From: Leptidea sinapis | Lineage: Eukaryota > Arthropoda > Insecta > Lepidoptera > Pieridae | Assembly: GCF_905404315.1 (NCBI RefSeq) | Contig: NC_066286.1 | Location: forward strand, 6,021,501 to 6,085,500 | Reading direction: 5' to 3' | Length of the DNA stretch: 64,000 nucleotides | Translations under genes and position numbers: made by a program | Notes under the pieces: model-generated | The model's input: only the letters and a program-made list of their open reading frames with translations | Told to the model about the DNA's origin: nothing | Databases searched by the model: none | In this document: piece after piece, positions 1 to 11,040 of the stretch | Layout of the letters: every line of letters begins with the position of its first letter | Position numbering within the stretch: the stretch's first letter is position 1

Positions 1-519
1 AAAAATATTATTAACTCCTATTGAAATATAAACAAGAGCGCGCTGTGGTCGCGGTAATTGCGACCCCACCCTATATCTATCGGCTCGGAAAACATTGAAT
101 ATTTAGTAAGAATGTATCGCCTTGCACATCCTCGGGCTTCGGCGGGATTAAGTTCCGCTTATTTTATAATATTGGTCGCTCCGCGCCCCGCGCCCCGCGC
201 GCACATTACATTCAATAGTTGCCGCATTGTGCGCGTAATTGTTGCAATAACAGATAATATGACGAGCCCCGTTGTCTATTGTCTGTTGTCGATCAAATTA
301 TGTATAATATAATAGAGATCGTGAACAGAGATGGTTTTTGTTCACTTTCAACAAATTGTATGCTTTCAAACGAGCTGCTAACATCTGTCTCAATAATATT
401 TTAATATTGAATCAATTTTATTAAATATATTTTTAGAGCTGCACAAGTAACCTTCATAGTTTTGCTCGGAAGCTTTTTATAATTTATGTTAACTTGAGCT
501 TTGATGACCCATATCTAAG
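1..519. other. Unassigned AT-rich DNA with a short GC-rich tract
   Basis: No gene or repeat is supported here. A short run of CGCCCC units lies around 177-205 in otherwise AT-rich sequence. An 84-codon open frame across it has no recognisable motif and is treated as chance. Confidence 0.5.
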
Positions 520-749
520 ACGAGTGGTTAGTGACCCTTCGCACTGAACTATATATCCCGGGTTTGAATCCTTTGCAATTATTTATATGATGATTATGGT
601 TCAATTTTCCTAGTAGTGGATGTTCATATACAGAATCTATTTATATTCAAGTATATATATGGTATTAAATTTATCGTTGCATTAAAACTACGCACATGCT
701 ATGCCTAGCATTGGAGCATGATAATTTGTGTAAAATGTGTAAAAAACGC
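520..749 (+). repeat. Degraded tRNA-derived SINE
   Basis: The head reads AGTGGTTAGTGACCCT, followed by GGGTTTGAATCC at 560-571, which is a polymerase III B-box with one change from the GGTTCGAATCC consensus. A TATATA-rich body and a tail ending in ATAATTTGTGTAAAATGTGT follow. As I remember it, the same order of head, B-box and tail is a common lepidopteran tRNA-derived SINE. The copy is worn (for example TTTGAATCC for TTCGAATCC), so it is old and not transcribable as a tRNA. The 5' end is uncertain by about 15 bases. Confidence 0.65.
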
Positions 750-929
750 TCCGGGAGTGCCAGCAGAAGTGAAAACTTGAACATTAACATTGTGCATTTT
801 TAAATATTTTGAAATGGTTAGGGAATAATTCGCACGAATTGCTTTATTGATCAGTATAAAAGTACTAGCATTTATGTGGTTAAATCCAATATTCATTTAT
901 TGTATGATATACACAAAATTGACTATTTA

Positions 930-1300
930 TATAACATAAAAAATTTAACACTCCAAAACTATTACAATTATTTTATAATGAAGGAGTGGTCACTAAAATA
1001 TTTGCGAATGTGACAGATCCCAATTATAAAAAAATTCACACCAATATTTGTTACAAACAAGTTAAATCAGTAAATAATTCTATTTATCTGAAGCCATGCA
1101 CTCACGATGAAGCAGCTGCAATAAAATCATTAAGAGATACAAAATCAACAGGTTACGATGAGATCTCTACCCAGCTGCTATAATATTGCAGTAGGTTTAC
1201 CTTATTTGTCGAACTCCTCACACATCTAATAAATCTTTCTTTTTCCCGAGGAAAATTCCCAGAAAAACTTAAATGTTCAATAATAAGACAAGAGGGCCTA
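930..1300 (+). pseudogene. Remnant of a non-LTR retrotransposon reverse transcriptase
   Basis: A 65-codon open frame at 986-1183 contains DEAAAIKSLRDTKSTGYDEIS near its end. This matches the region before reverse-transcriptase domain 1 in Jockey/CR1-superfamily LINEs, where a hydrophilic helix is followed by S/T-x-G-x-D-x-I-S/P. After a stop and a frame change, LTHLINLSFSRGKFPEKLK is readable at about 1215-1275; it resembles the following family segment (LINxSFxxGxFPxxLK). Only this small portion survives, with no catalytic box. It is a 5'- and 3'-truncated, frameshifted relic. The exact clade cannot be fixed from this length, and it is distinct from the larger LINE at 6.9 kb. Confidence 0.6.
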
Positions 1301-2201
1301 CCATCAACTTTTAATAAGCGATACGATTCCGATGCAGTTCAGTTTGGGTACCTAAACTGAATCACTAAAATTCGCACTATGAAGTGCCTTTTACTGAATG
1401 GCGTTTGGATCGCTTATGAAGAATGAACTAAATAAATTTGTCTGTGGACCGCGGTGTGAGTAAGAGATGACGCTCTACAGTCGTTGCATTTTAGGCCACG
1501 TGTTCTGACGCAAGTTAAACATTTTATACCCATCCAAAGATAAGTGCTCAACGCCGCTAAATAAGTTTTCACTTCAGAAACAACTATAAAACAGCATGAC
1601 TGAATGAAGAACCTACATAACACCTACTAAAAAATGGTAACATACATATTAAAATAGTAATAGAACTTACATTTATTTGGAATAATATCGTACATACATA
1701 TTTAATACATCCGAGATATTTATGACGTACAATTGATCTGTTCTAAGGAAACAACACAAACAAAAACCCACAACACCTTCAATTTACAATAATAATTTAA
1801 ATCTTTAAGCATTAAATCAAAAAAAAAATCATTCGTCAGTATGAAACAGACGACAAAAGTCAATCATTCGTTTATGAACTTTCTTATCGTCCACAAAATT
1901 CTAATCTTCAAGATTATTTCATATAAATTAGATCTGCTGAATGCATTAAGTAATTTTAATATGTACTTAGAATCATCACTAATTTCTTATAATATCAAAA
2001 ACATTTAATCAGAAATATCCCTTACAACTTTACTGCCTACGTCATCGGCATGTACATAAGGCGACACAAGTTCAATGCCTAGCCGATGTTTGTTTAAGGA
2101 CGAAGTGACCGCCCCTACTTTAACCGGGTTGAATTTGAGTGGAAAATTATCACTGTGAGTAAATCTTATGATGTCATGCGACAGTGTACAATTAAAATAA
2201 A
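1301..2201. other. Unassigned sequence
   Basis: AT-rich DNA with short chance open frames only. No repeat recognised by internal comparison with the rest of the window. Confidence 0.4.
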
Positions 2202-2290
2202 TACTTTTTAAAGGATTATAACGCTTGTAATTGTTACTGTATTTTTACATTAGATTTTTGCGTAAAAGTTACATTTTTATTACTTTTTAT
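2202..2290 (+). repeat. Dispersed repeat, family G, copy 1
   Basis: The shared core is ACTTTTTAAAGGATTA, then GTAATTGT, TTTTTACATTAGAT and GCGTAAAAGTTACATTTTTA. The same string in the same order occurs at 28045-28125 and 34972-35062, always on the plus strand. No coding capacity or inverted ends were seen, so the class is unknown. Confidence 0.7.
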
Positions 2291-2384
2291 GAAAATTTAT
2301 TGAAGTAGGCGTTACTTTGCGGAAATCCATAATTATATAAATGATTTGAGTTCTCTTTAGTGTTAATTCCACCAATATTTGTCC

Positions 2385-2480
2385 CTAAACGATTCGACAC
2401 GTGTTTCGCGTCTACACGAGGCATCCTCAGGACGTGTTGTCTCGCCAAAATGAGTCTCGTGCCAGATTTTGGCGAGACAA
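2385..2480. repeat. Repeat fragment with perfect 15-bp-arm hairpin
   Basis: Arms TTGTCTCGCCAAAAT (2437-2451) and ATTTTGGCGAGACAA (2466-2480) are perfect reverse complements around a 14-base loop. Upstream, CGATTCGACACGTGTTTCGC and ACACGAGGCATCCTCAGGA resemble a dispersed lepidopteran repeat that I remember but cannot name. No coding capacity. Confidence 0.6.
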
Positions 2481-2519
2481 TAATTACTTTTTATATTTAC
2501 CCGACGGTTCATGACTTCA

Positions 2520-3044
2520 GGGGTACTTAGTTTGTCAGGAGTCGTGAATAGTATTTGTCATTACAACATAACTTTCAACAATTTCCACCCGTAATGGTAA
2601 TAACTCTCTCACTATTCATATCATTATGGTTATTATCATCATATTAATGTATTTTATCTATACCTACATATACATTATCAATACCAACTTATAATAAAAT
2701 CATAGACACGCCTTGAATCTCAAAAAGTGGTTTGTAGAATTTATCACTTTCATATAATAATTCAGTGTAGATCCATAGACGTTTAAATGGATATAATCAT
2801 AAGTCTACCCCACGTGGCGTGAATACCATTTTACAATTCAGGAACCTTGTCGAACACGGTTATTTGAATAACTGACACTTCTTAGAGCCAAGTGTTCCTC
2901 TTCCCCACCACATTGATGGATAATATGGAAAAGTTAAAAAGGTTAATTATATAGGTAGTTTTACAAAGAAGAAAAATTCATGCACATAAGAGAAGCTACG
3001 GTAACGAATTCATGTTGTTACTTACCTACCAAGATACATTATAC
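2520..3044. other. Unassigned AT-rich sequence
   Basis: No gene, RNA or repeat feature supported. Confidence 0.4.
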
Positions 3045-3343
3045 CAGTGGGAGGCTCCTTTGCACAGGATGCCGGCTTGATTATGGATACCAAAACGGCG
3101 CCTTTTTCTGCCGTGAAGCAATAATGTGTAAGCATTACTGTGATTCGGTTTGAAGGGCGCCGTATCTAGTGAAATTACTGGGCAAATGACACTTAATATC
3201 TTATGTCTCAAGGTGACGAACGCTATTGTATTGCCGCTCAGAATTTTTGTGTTTTTCAAGCATCCTGAACGGCACTGCATTCTAATGGGAAGGGCGTATC
3301 AATTACCATCCTGCTCGTCTCGTCCCTTATTTTCAATAAAAAA
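3045..3343 (+). repeat. Family A ~300-bp retroposon, copy 1 (near full length)
   Basis: Begins CCAGTGGGAGGCTCCTTTGC and ends CCCTTATTTTCAATAAAAAA. This is one of about ten copies in the window that share order and ends: GGCGCC, GAAGCAGTAATGTGTAAGCATTACTGTG, GGGCGCCGTA, TCTTATGTCTCAAGGTGACGA, then the A-rich tail. A fixed 5' start in most copies plus a 3' ATAAAA tail suggests a SINE-like unit or the mobilised 3' end of a LINE. It contains an open minus-strand frame (3026-3280) that recurs in other copies and should not be called a gene. Confidence 0.85.
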
Positions 3344-6300
3344 GTATCGTAAACAAATATATCACAATGTAGCCCTTTTACTGTTTAGAACTATGCTGGA
3401 GGTTGTAGGAAGAAAAGAGGTGGTTACGAATTTAACCATCCAACGATTACGAAACATCGAGTTAAGTTTATTCTAATCTATATAGACAGAACTTTTTATA
3501 TGGTGGGTGTTTAGTTTAGGGAGCTGATTGTATAAAATAAATGTAAACAAACAAATTAAAAGACCCTTGCGATAATACTACGGTGAACATGAGATGATAA
3601 ACAAAGCTATTATCTGAGTGCCTACATATACGTGCAGTCAGATATAACACCGGCTCGTAGCAGCCGAGCGGTCGAGGTGCTGGATTCCCTCAGACCTTTC
3701 GCAAACTTTTTACCGTTTCCGATGCGATAACGAACGACAACCCAAAAAGCATTCCGATGTAACTCACAACTCACATCAGGGAAAAAGGAAAAAACTAAAA
3801 ACAAGAACCGAACGTGACACGGCGACGACATTTTTCAATATCGATGCAAAAAAAAAACATCGAGCGAAATATAATCCGAAGGCTGTCCGCCTGCGGGCCA
3901 TCCGCTATCATATCGGTTGACGGGCCTTTATCGGAGACACAATTATTCAACGTGAATAACAAATAAAAACGAATCACTAAAAGCCTCAAGGTTTGAATTT
4001 CAAAATTATTATTGTCTTTTTGAAATTTCATCGTTATTGTTTCAAGGGGTTCGAGTTCACGCACGGCGCGCTGGAACGGGACGCAGCGAGGTCGCGGGCT
4101 ATTGTGCGAGCGGGATAGCGCTACGCGTGATGGACGGTGCCCGCGCAGGCGCCTGACAGCGGCCGTAGCTCAAGTCGCGACTCGCGCCACATACTTTCTC
4201 ATCCCCATACAGAAATAACTATCACATATTTTTTATGTTTTCCCGGTATATTTAGACGACATTGGAACACTGATTCACTCACTCTATAAAAAAGTGTTAA
4301 GTGGATGATTTATATAAAGTGTAGCGATTTCCTGTTTCGTTTTAGAGCTCTCTAGAGATCGTCACGTGATACGCCCCGGTCGTTACAACGCTCATTTAAC
4401 TTCCACGGTTGTCATTAATTACAATTATTACATAACAAATCTCTTTAAGATTTGTTAGGTATCATGTCGATCAGTAACATAATTATAAATATATTTGACA
4501 AGTAAGTACCTAGTAGGTACCTAATTATTACCGACGTAACCTAAGCCTACCTACCTATCGTCAATTTTTATAACGGGAATAAATATTATTTAATATTAAA
4601 TAAATTTGAATATTTAATGGTTTAATTATTGCTACATATAAATATAATATAAAAATTTACATTTTATCTACACAATACAAATAGTAAAATGGTTTGACAC
4701 CTGAACGGGAAACCTCACGACACCTGTCTCGTGCCCAGTTATTAGACAGTATCCCGAATTTCAAAAATGTACTTATTTTTTTTACATTCAACTAAAAATA
4801 TTATTTATTGAAAAGGAAGCTGGCTTATTACTTTTATTGGAGCTAAAACTTTACCATGACGGAACAGTTTATCTTGTAACATACCTCGCATAATATTAGA
4901 AAGCCAAAAGCTGTACAAGACATGATAATTTCCATTGCGGAATCAGGTACCAGATCAGCAGTCGTCCTTGCACTTTTAGTTAAGTATCCCAGCACGAATT
5001 TCAGAAGTTCAGCATTGCAATGATACACATAAACTTTCTTCTCCCAAATTTTAAATTATTCGATTGAGCAATGTCAAGTAGTTTATCGGTAGCAGGTATC
5101 AGGCGAGCAGCGCGTTACAGGAGGTTCAGCTATTGCGTGTTTAAGATACCTGGACATTTACGGTATGCGTGTTTTAGATAAGAAACGATCGACAAGTCCG
5201 CTTCAAGTTCGATTATTTCCTTTTTATAGCACATGAACACAGCCGACCGCGAACGCTGCCCAACTCACATAATATAACCTATAATTCATAAATAATTAAG
5301 GATTGTTGCATTATCAAGTCACTAGTACTGTAGCCAGCGACAAGATTTGTGATAATTGAGCGTGATTACAGGAGCGGGAGGTTCGCTAGGGCGGGCCACG
5401 GTACCGCCACGCACCGCTGCTCCCCTGGTATTCCCCGCGGGCGGTAGGCGCCGGGTTCGGTTCCTACTGCGTCGCGTTTGTTACCAAATCTAATCTAATC
5501 TCTAAATAAATCTTTATAAATTTTTATTTACAAATATTTCACATTAATGGCCGATGATATATTAACAAATGGACAATCTTTCCTGTTATTTTTTTGTGAG
5601 CAAAAACAATATAATGTCATAATGATGAATGGCCGCGATGAACAGAAGTGAGACACGAAGGTAAATGAATAAGATATTGATGATTTCAACCGGCCATCGA
5701 TTATTATCACTAGATACTACTAAATTAATAATATATGATTTAGATGATTCATATAAAAAGAATTATAATTTCGACGCGAGTATTAACGGTCTATCATATA
5801 TTATGAAGTAAGTATTAAATAATAGGTACTGACAGCTAATATAGGTAGCGAATTTACTCAAATCAATTTTATATCATAGGAACAATGAATAATGACTCGG
5901 CGATATTATTAGAGGGATGAAACTGATTGCATTTCAGACTAGCGAAACTCTTTAAGAAAAAAGCGATTCACTTGATTGTATGAAACGCGCAGTGATTGAC
6001 AGATTGATAGATGCTGGCTATAATCTTGTAAAAAAAGAAAATAGCCGAAATCCACAACGTATTTAAGTAACTGTTCGCTTTTAAACTTAGCCGTATTATA
6101 CTTATTATCGCGATACTGTAGTTAATACTATTTCATACTTATGTCAAATAACTGCTCGTTTCAATTCTTACTTAGGGAGTCCCGCCTCTTACTCGTATTA
6201 CGTAGTATTTACATCCACTTTGTTGCATTTCATCAACTATTGGTTTCTATCTAAAAAAAATCAAGCACTGGTTAACACGCAATAATTGGTAAGTGCACTA

Positions 6301-6867
6301 GTACATCGTTCTATAAGAACGAATGCTCCATATAATTTAAAAATAATTTTCTATATTATTTTCTTAATATTTATATCTTTATAATTAAGAAGCAGTTGAT
6401 GTTCGCAAAGCACTCTGATGCACAAATACCGCTCGACCAATTTGAATGTTTCTGTTATTTGTTTTACCACCACGCTGGTGTGTAAGAATTAAGGACGGTT
6501 GAGTACCTAGGTAATAGGTATTGGTAGGTACCTGATGGCAATAATTCCACAACCGACACTTTTTTCTTCAACTCTTTGCTTATCGGATTTGAATAATAAT
6601 TTAATTTGGACAGGACAGGTCTTTTAAATCTAATAGTATTATGTTAAATTAAACTGAATCGGAACATAAGATTTTAAACAAAATTAACATTATTCATTTA
6701 TCGCGACGTTTCGTCAGACATGACTCGTCTACGGCCGCGGCGCATGTTAATTGCACTTTTAAAATTTTATTTCAATTTCATCATTTCCCGGCTCGTGGTC
6801 ATAATTCCTAACCCGCGCAGTGGAAGTATTAAGTTAATATTCAACAAGTACCTTTGACAATCAGGAA
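3344..6867. other. Unassigned 3.5-kb stretch with two GC-rich islands
   Basis: Mostly AT-rich and featureless. Two CpG-rich patches stand out: 4055-4195 (GCGCGCTGG, GGTCGCGGG, GCGCAGGCGCC) and 5370-5480 (GGGCGGGCC, CCCGCGGGCGG). They could be promoters, short untranslated exons or enhancers of a host gene, but no TATA/Inr pair, splice signal or open frame supports one. A tRNA-like GCAGCCGAGCGGTCGAGG at about 3660 has no matching B-box. Confidence 0.4.
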
Positions 6868-6881
6868 TAGATTGTAAAATA

Positions 6882-7735
6882 CTACTTCTGCTGACTACAC
6901 ATCCCGATGGTTACCAGGTCTTTGTCGACGCCCCTCTCGGAACGTCCGACCATTGCCTGGTCAGGAGTGTAGTGCCTATCCGACGCCAACGTCGCAGACC
7001 ACCAGCGACCCGCCGCGTTTGGCACTACAAGTCAGCAGATTGGGATAGGATGCGTTCCTTTTTTGCATCCTACCCTTGGGGCAAGGTTTGTTTCCCTTCG
7101 GATGATCCTAGTGCCTGCGCCATTGCAGTAGGCGATGTGATACTGCAGGGCATGGATATTTTTATACCAAGCTCTGTAGTACCGATCGGTGGCAGATCAC
7201 AGCCCTGGTTCGATGCGTCAGTTAAAGCATCTGACTGCAAAAAACAGGCGTATCGAACTTGGGTTGCGGCGCTGGGCACAAAGGATCCGAACTGCAAAGT
7301 TCTTAAGAGGAAATATAACCGTGCCTCCAGATTTTTTAAGCGGCAAATCGCCCGTGCGAAGTCTAAGCACGTCGTCAAAATCGGCGAGCAGCTTTCCAGT
7401 TACCCGACCGGAACACGCAAGTTCTGGTCGTTGTCGAAAGCTGCTCTTGGTAACTTCAACCAGCCGTCCATGCCACCGTTGCACATGAGGAATGACACCC
7501 TAGCCCATACGGCAAAAGAGAAAGCCGAGCTCCTGTGCGCTCTTTTCGCCTCCAACTCGACTCTTGACGACAACGGACAACAACCATCCCGCGGTGTCAG
7601 AGCTCTATGCCTGAAGTACAGTTCAGACAGAAAACTGTTAGGCGAGCTCTGTTTTCGTTGGACGTCAGGAAGTCGAGCGGGCCGGATGGCATTTCTCCAA
7701 TCGTGCTTAGAACGTGTACCCCTGAGTTGACGCCG
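6882..7735 (+). pseudogene. LINE ORF2 part 1: endonuclease C-terminus and linker
   Basis: Reading upstream of the first start-like codon at 6972 gives THPDGYQVFVDAPLGTSDHC. The GTSDH string at 6939-6953 is the terminal S-D-H motif of the AP-endonuclease-like domain, whose histidine is catalytic in this family. A basic linker follows (IRRQRRRPPATRR), then a tryptophan-rich and lysine-rich region that normally bridges endonuclease and polymerase. The frame stays open to 7730, but family-like sequence leaves it near 7590-7606, where a frameshift moves it to the frame used next. The N-terminal two-thirds of the endonuclease is absent, consistent with 5' truncation at insertion. Confidence 0.75.
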
Positions 7736-8200
7736 GTGCTAACGCGTTTATTCCGGCACTCTAATTCCAAAGGCGTAGTCCCTGACTCATGGAAGTCAGC
7801 CCTTGTCCATCCGATCCAAAAACAAGGAGACAGTTCGGATCCGGCGAACTACAGGCCTATTGCTATCACCTCCCTGCTCTCCAAAATCATGGAGAGCATA
7901 ATTAGCCACCAGCTTTTAGTATACCTAAAGGGTCACCAGTTGATCAACGACCGACAGTAAGGCTTTCGCCATGGACGTTCGGCAGGTGATCTTCTGGTAT
8001 ACCTAACACATAGATGGGCGGCGGTTATTGAAAGCAAGGGGGAAGGCCTGGCAGTTAGCCTGGATATAGCGAAGGCCTTTGATCGTGTATGGCACAAGGC
8101 GCTCCTCTCAAACCTTCCATCATTTGGGCTTCCCGAGAGCTTGTGCAAGCGGACCTCCAGCTTCCTCACTGGGCGTAGCATACAGGGCGTTGTTGAACTT
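7607..8200 (+). pseudogene. LINE ORF2 part 2: reverse transcriptase N-terminal half
   Basis: The frame beginning at 7607 contains KSSGPDGISPIVL (domain 1), then DSSDPANYRPIAITSLLSKIMES-like sequence (NYRPI, domain 2), then a TAA stop at 7958-7960 immediately before GFRHGRSAGDLL (domain 2a). Beyond the stop the same frame continues with LDIAKAFDRVWHKALL at about 8060-8105, which holds the first catalytic aspartate (A-F-D). The frame departs from family-like sequence at about 8195, where bases appear to be missing before the next block. The stop looks like a single-base change of a tyrosine codon. RNA-templated DNA synthesis is the family role; this copy cannot perform it. Confidence 0.8.
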
Positions 8201-9197
8201 GAACCCGAAGCCCGTGAATGCTGGAGTGCCCCAAGGCTGTGTGCTATCTCCTACGCTGTTTCTTCTGCATATCAATGATATGTTGGACACCTCCAACATG
8301 CATTGCTATGCACATGACAGCACTGGTGATGCCGTATACACGGGCCATGCAGGTCTCTCTCGGGAAATCGTCGACCAGTGCCGGGAGAAACTTGTGTCTT
8401 CTATCGAGTCCTCTCTCGAGAAGGTCGCGGAATGGGGTAAATTGAACCTTGTCCAATTTAACCCCCAGAAGACTCAAGTTTGCGCGTTTACCACTAAAAA
8501 AACCCCATTTGTCGTATCACCGCTCTTCGAGAACACTTCTCTTAAAGCCGCGCCTAGTATCGGAATACTGGGTCTCGAAATCTCGAGCGATTGCCAATTC
8601 CGTGGCCATCTGGAGGGCAAAGCCAAATTGGCTTCGAAGAAGCTGGGCGTCATCAATAGAGCACGGCAATACTTCAAGCCGGCCCACATTCCAGCGCTCT
8701 ACAAAGCGCAGGTCCGGCCACACATGGAGTATTGCTGTCATCTCTGGTCTGGTGCACCCCAGTATTTGCTCGATCAATTTGACCGCGTGCAACGTAGAGC
8801 AGCTCGAATTGTCGGGGACTCAGTGCTCTGTGAACGGCTGGATCACTTGGCATTGCGTAGAGACGTCGCTTCATTGTGTGTCTTCTACCGCATTTATCAC
8901 GGGGAGTGTTCCGAAGAGCTGTTTAACCTGATTCTTGCCGCCGAATTTCACCATCGCACGACACGCCACAAGTTAGGATATCATCCCCACCATCTGGATG
9001 TGTGGCGGTCCTCCACAGTGCGGTTATCAAGAAGCTTTCTCCCTCGTACTACAAAGCTGTGGAATGAGCTTCCTTGTGCGGTGTTTACGGGACGATACGA
9101 CATGGGAACCTTCAAAAAAAGCGCGTACACCTTCCTTATAGGCCGGCAACGCTCTTGTGATTCCTCTGGTGTTGCAAGAGAATGTGGGCGGCGGTGA
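8196..9197 (+). pseudogene. LINE ORF2 part 3: reverse transcriptase C-terminal half and C-terminal domain
   Basis: In the third frame used by the element, NAGVPQGCVLSPTLF (domain 4) is followed by CYAHDSTG at 8304-8327. The catalytic YADD box reads YAHD (8307-8318), so the first aspartate of the pair is lost. Then come LNLVQFNPQKTQ and SIGILGLEIS (domains 6-7) and a long C-terminal region ending GRQRSCDSSGVARECGRR, which is shared with copies at 18.6 kb and 37.4 kb. The annotated-looking start at 8079 is a shadow; true family sequence in this frame begins only at about 8196. Without YADD the polymerase would be inactive even if the frames were joined. Confidence 0.85.
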
Positions 9198-9451
9198 TCA
9201 CTTAACACCAGGTGACCCGTACGCTCGTTTGTCCTCCTATTCCATAAAAAAAAATAGTACCTATTCTTTAATGACTGGTTGGTATACCTGAACCTGGTAT
9301 ATCAAAACAAAAATATTATGCAACAGAAAGTTCATATACCCCAAAAGTTTTAACCGGGCTAAGTTGTCGCAAATCAGTTGTTAATTAACAAATAAGGACT
9401 ACAATCAATTATATTTTAATATATATATTATGGTTAGTTATGGTTATTAGG

Positions 9452-9452
<1 letters not shown>

Positions 9453-9498
<46 letters not shown>

Positions 9499-9521
9499 CC
9501 AGTTACCGTTCTGGTAACTGG
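9453..9521. repeat. TA microsatellite followed by a small perfect hairpin
   Basis: Uninterrupted TA repeats run from about 9453 to 9494. Directly after, CCAGTTACC (9499-9507) and GGTAACTGG (9513-9521) form a perfect 9-bp stem with a 5-base loop. The pair may be an extruding, replication-slippage-prone site. No coding content. Confidence 0.8.
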
Positions 9522-9781
9522 TAAAATTACAAATAATGCATTGATTATAACTTCCCATTTAACGTTAGTTGGAACTTAGTTTAAGTTAGGAGTATTTATT
9601 TTAGCACATTTTACTTATTTAATATGTAACTAATAAGTAAAGTAAGAACAACTGTACTGGCTCTAGATTGTCTACAATCTGCTATCAAAAGGTCTTGAGG
9701 TATTTTGGCCACATTGCCCGACGACTTCCCAATAATTTAGACAAACTGATAGTCATAGGCAAGGTGGAGGGCAAAAGACCT

Positions 9782-10067
9782 GTGGGAGGCTCCTTTGCAC
9801 AGGAGGTACTACAACGGCGCCTATTTCTGCCGTGAAGCAGTAATGTGTAAACATTACTAAGTTTCAATTTGAAGGATACGGCGCTAGTGAAATTACTGGG
9901 CAAATGAGACTTAACATTTTATGTCTGAAGGTGGCGAGCGCAATTGTAGTGCCACTCAGAATTTTTGGGGGTTTTCAAGAATCCTGAACGGCATTGTAAA
10001 GGGCTGGGCGTATCAATTATCATCAGCTGAACGTCCTGGTCTCGTCCCTTAAATTCATAAAAAAAAG
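9782..10067 (+). repeat. Family A retroposon, copy 2
   Basis: Starts GTGGGAGGCTCCTTTGCACAGG, lacks about 20 bases soon after, and runs through the shared body to a CATAAAAAAAAG tail. The 5' end agrees with that of copies 1, 4, 6 and 8. Confidence 0.85.
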
Positions 10068-10520
10068 ACCACTTGACGATCACTCAGGTGCTGGTCAGAC
10101 CAGATCATGACACTCACTGACTTACGACCGCAATAAAGAAAGCCGAGCACCGAAAGGATTCCACTCCTTTAGGCTTTAGTGTTCAACTTACAAAAACATT
10201 GAAGTACGGACACGACCTTCAGAAATGAAAAATCCGACCAAGATGGAGAATAAGTAATTAACTATTCATTAATAATTGAACGGCTAATGTATCGCACGTC
10301 ACATTCATTCAATATTTACAGTACTAGAATACTCTTCTTTGCTTATAAGATAATATACTACTATATATACTAATATAACACTAGGTTCTATATATACTGC
10401 GAAAACCCCGACAGGTTTCATCTGGGTTAGTTGTAGTAAACTAACAAATATTTCATAGTGTTATAAATGTGTAGGCAAGTCTAATAACTATTGTCATCTT
10501 TAATAAGACATTTTCGGAAA

Positions 10521-10690
10521 CTCGCGTTCCGTGCGAGCGCTCTTCCACTGAGCCAACCGTTCGAGTGACGTATCGTTGATAAATCTTGTATGTCTTGTGA
10601 ACGCGAGAGGTCGCGGGTTCGAGTCCCGCATCGTTCATAAATTTTGTTTCCAAATTTAATTTGTGAAATTATATCTATTCATAGGCATTA
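10521..10690. repeat. tRNA-derived SINE with inverted 5' half
   Basis: On the minus strand, TGGCTCAGTGGAAGAGCGC (around 10537-10555) is an A-box head. On the plus strand from 10599, GAACGCGAGAGGTCGCGGGTTCGAGTCCC (B-box 10615-10627) continues into TCATAAATTTTGTTTCCAAATTTAAT. The SINE at 21100-21215 has the same head and tail in one orientation. Here the head is inverted relative to the tail, and both pieces include GAACGCGAG (10521-10529 minus, 10599-10607 plus). This is the layout of a twin-primed, 5'-inverted retroposon insertion. Confidence 0.65.
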
Positions 10691-10725
10691 TTACATTTCT
10701 TGAAATATTGTTCTAATCTAATCTT

Positions 10726-11040
10726 ACGGCCGTTCCCAATATTCAGTCTATCTCGTACTTGAGATTAAAATCGTAACTATCGTTGACTTCGCTGTCCCAA
10801 TAAACTTAACGACGGTAACTCACCTTATGCGTACCTAGACGCTGTTTGTCAATGGAACGACGTATAGCTTACCAGCGATAGAAGTTTGAATGGAAATTTC
10901 AATTCACGCGTCTCAATATAAGGCGATAAGAATGACTTATCGGGTATATTGGGACAGCTTCAGATTATTAACAGCTAATTACTGACAGTAAAAGGTAGTA
11001 AATTATCTCTATCTGTAGATAGTATATTGGGAACGGCCGT
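10726..11040 (+). mobile_element. MITE, family C, copy 1 (perfect 17-bp TIRs)
   Basis: Terminal repeats ACGGCCGTTCCCAATAT (10726-10742) and ATATTGGGAACGGCCGT (11024-11040) are exact reverse complements. The 315-bp body has no open frame and recurs, with the same ends or parts of them, at 35341-35610 (opposite strand), 36312-36616 and 42031-42320. The outer sequence TTA on both sides agrees with the TTAA seen at the second copy. This is a nonautonomous DNA transposon; the source transposase is not in the window. Confidence 0.85.

Larger units (their letters stand above)
6868..9254 (+). mobile_element. CR1/Daphne-like non-LTR retrotransposon (family B), 5' truncated
   Basis: The largest element with protein relics. 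It retains the last part of the apurinic-type endonuclease, the linker, the whole reverse-transcriptase region and the C-terminal domain, then a short 3' untranslated region ending TTCCATAAAAAAAAA at about 9254. The 3' end GGTGATCACTTAACACCAGG recurs in six other places here, each joined to an ATAAAA tail, as expected for target-primed reverse transcription with 5' truncation. The 5' boundary is approximate: the first convincing family residues (LLLTTHPDGYQVFVD) start near 6882. Assignment to the Jockey superfamily, CR1/Daphne group, is from protein similarity by memory. The copy is dead: two frameshifts, one stop and a catalytic change. Confidence 0.85.

Noticed and set aside
3650..3700. tRNA-Ser/Leu-like GCAGCCGAGCGGTCGAGG
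   Set aside because: No B-box or cloverleaf follows within the expected distance.
7070..7378. Minus-strand 102-codon frame within the LINE
   Set aside because: It overlaps the real linker/polymerase coding of the element on the opposite strand and has no motif.
8079..8195. 5' part of the 372-codon frame starting at 8079
   Set aside because: The authentic reverse-transcriptase sequence in this interval is in the frame used from 7607 (AKAFDRVWH). The 8079 start is a shadow until the frameshift near 8196.
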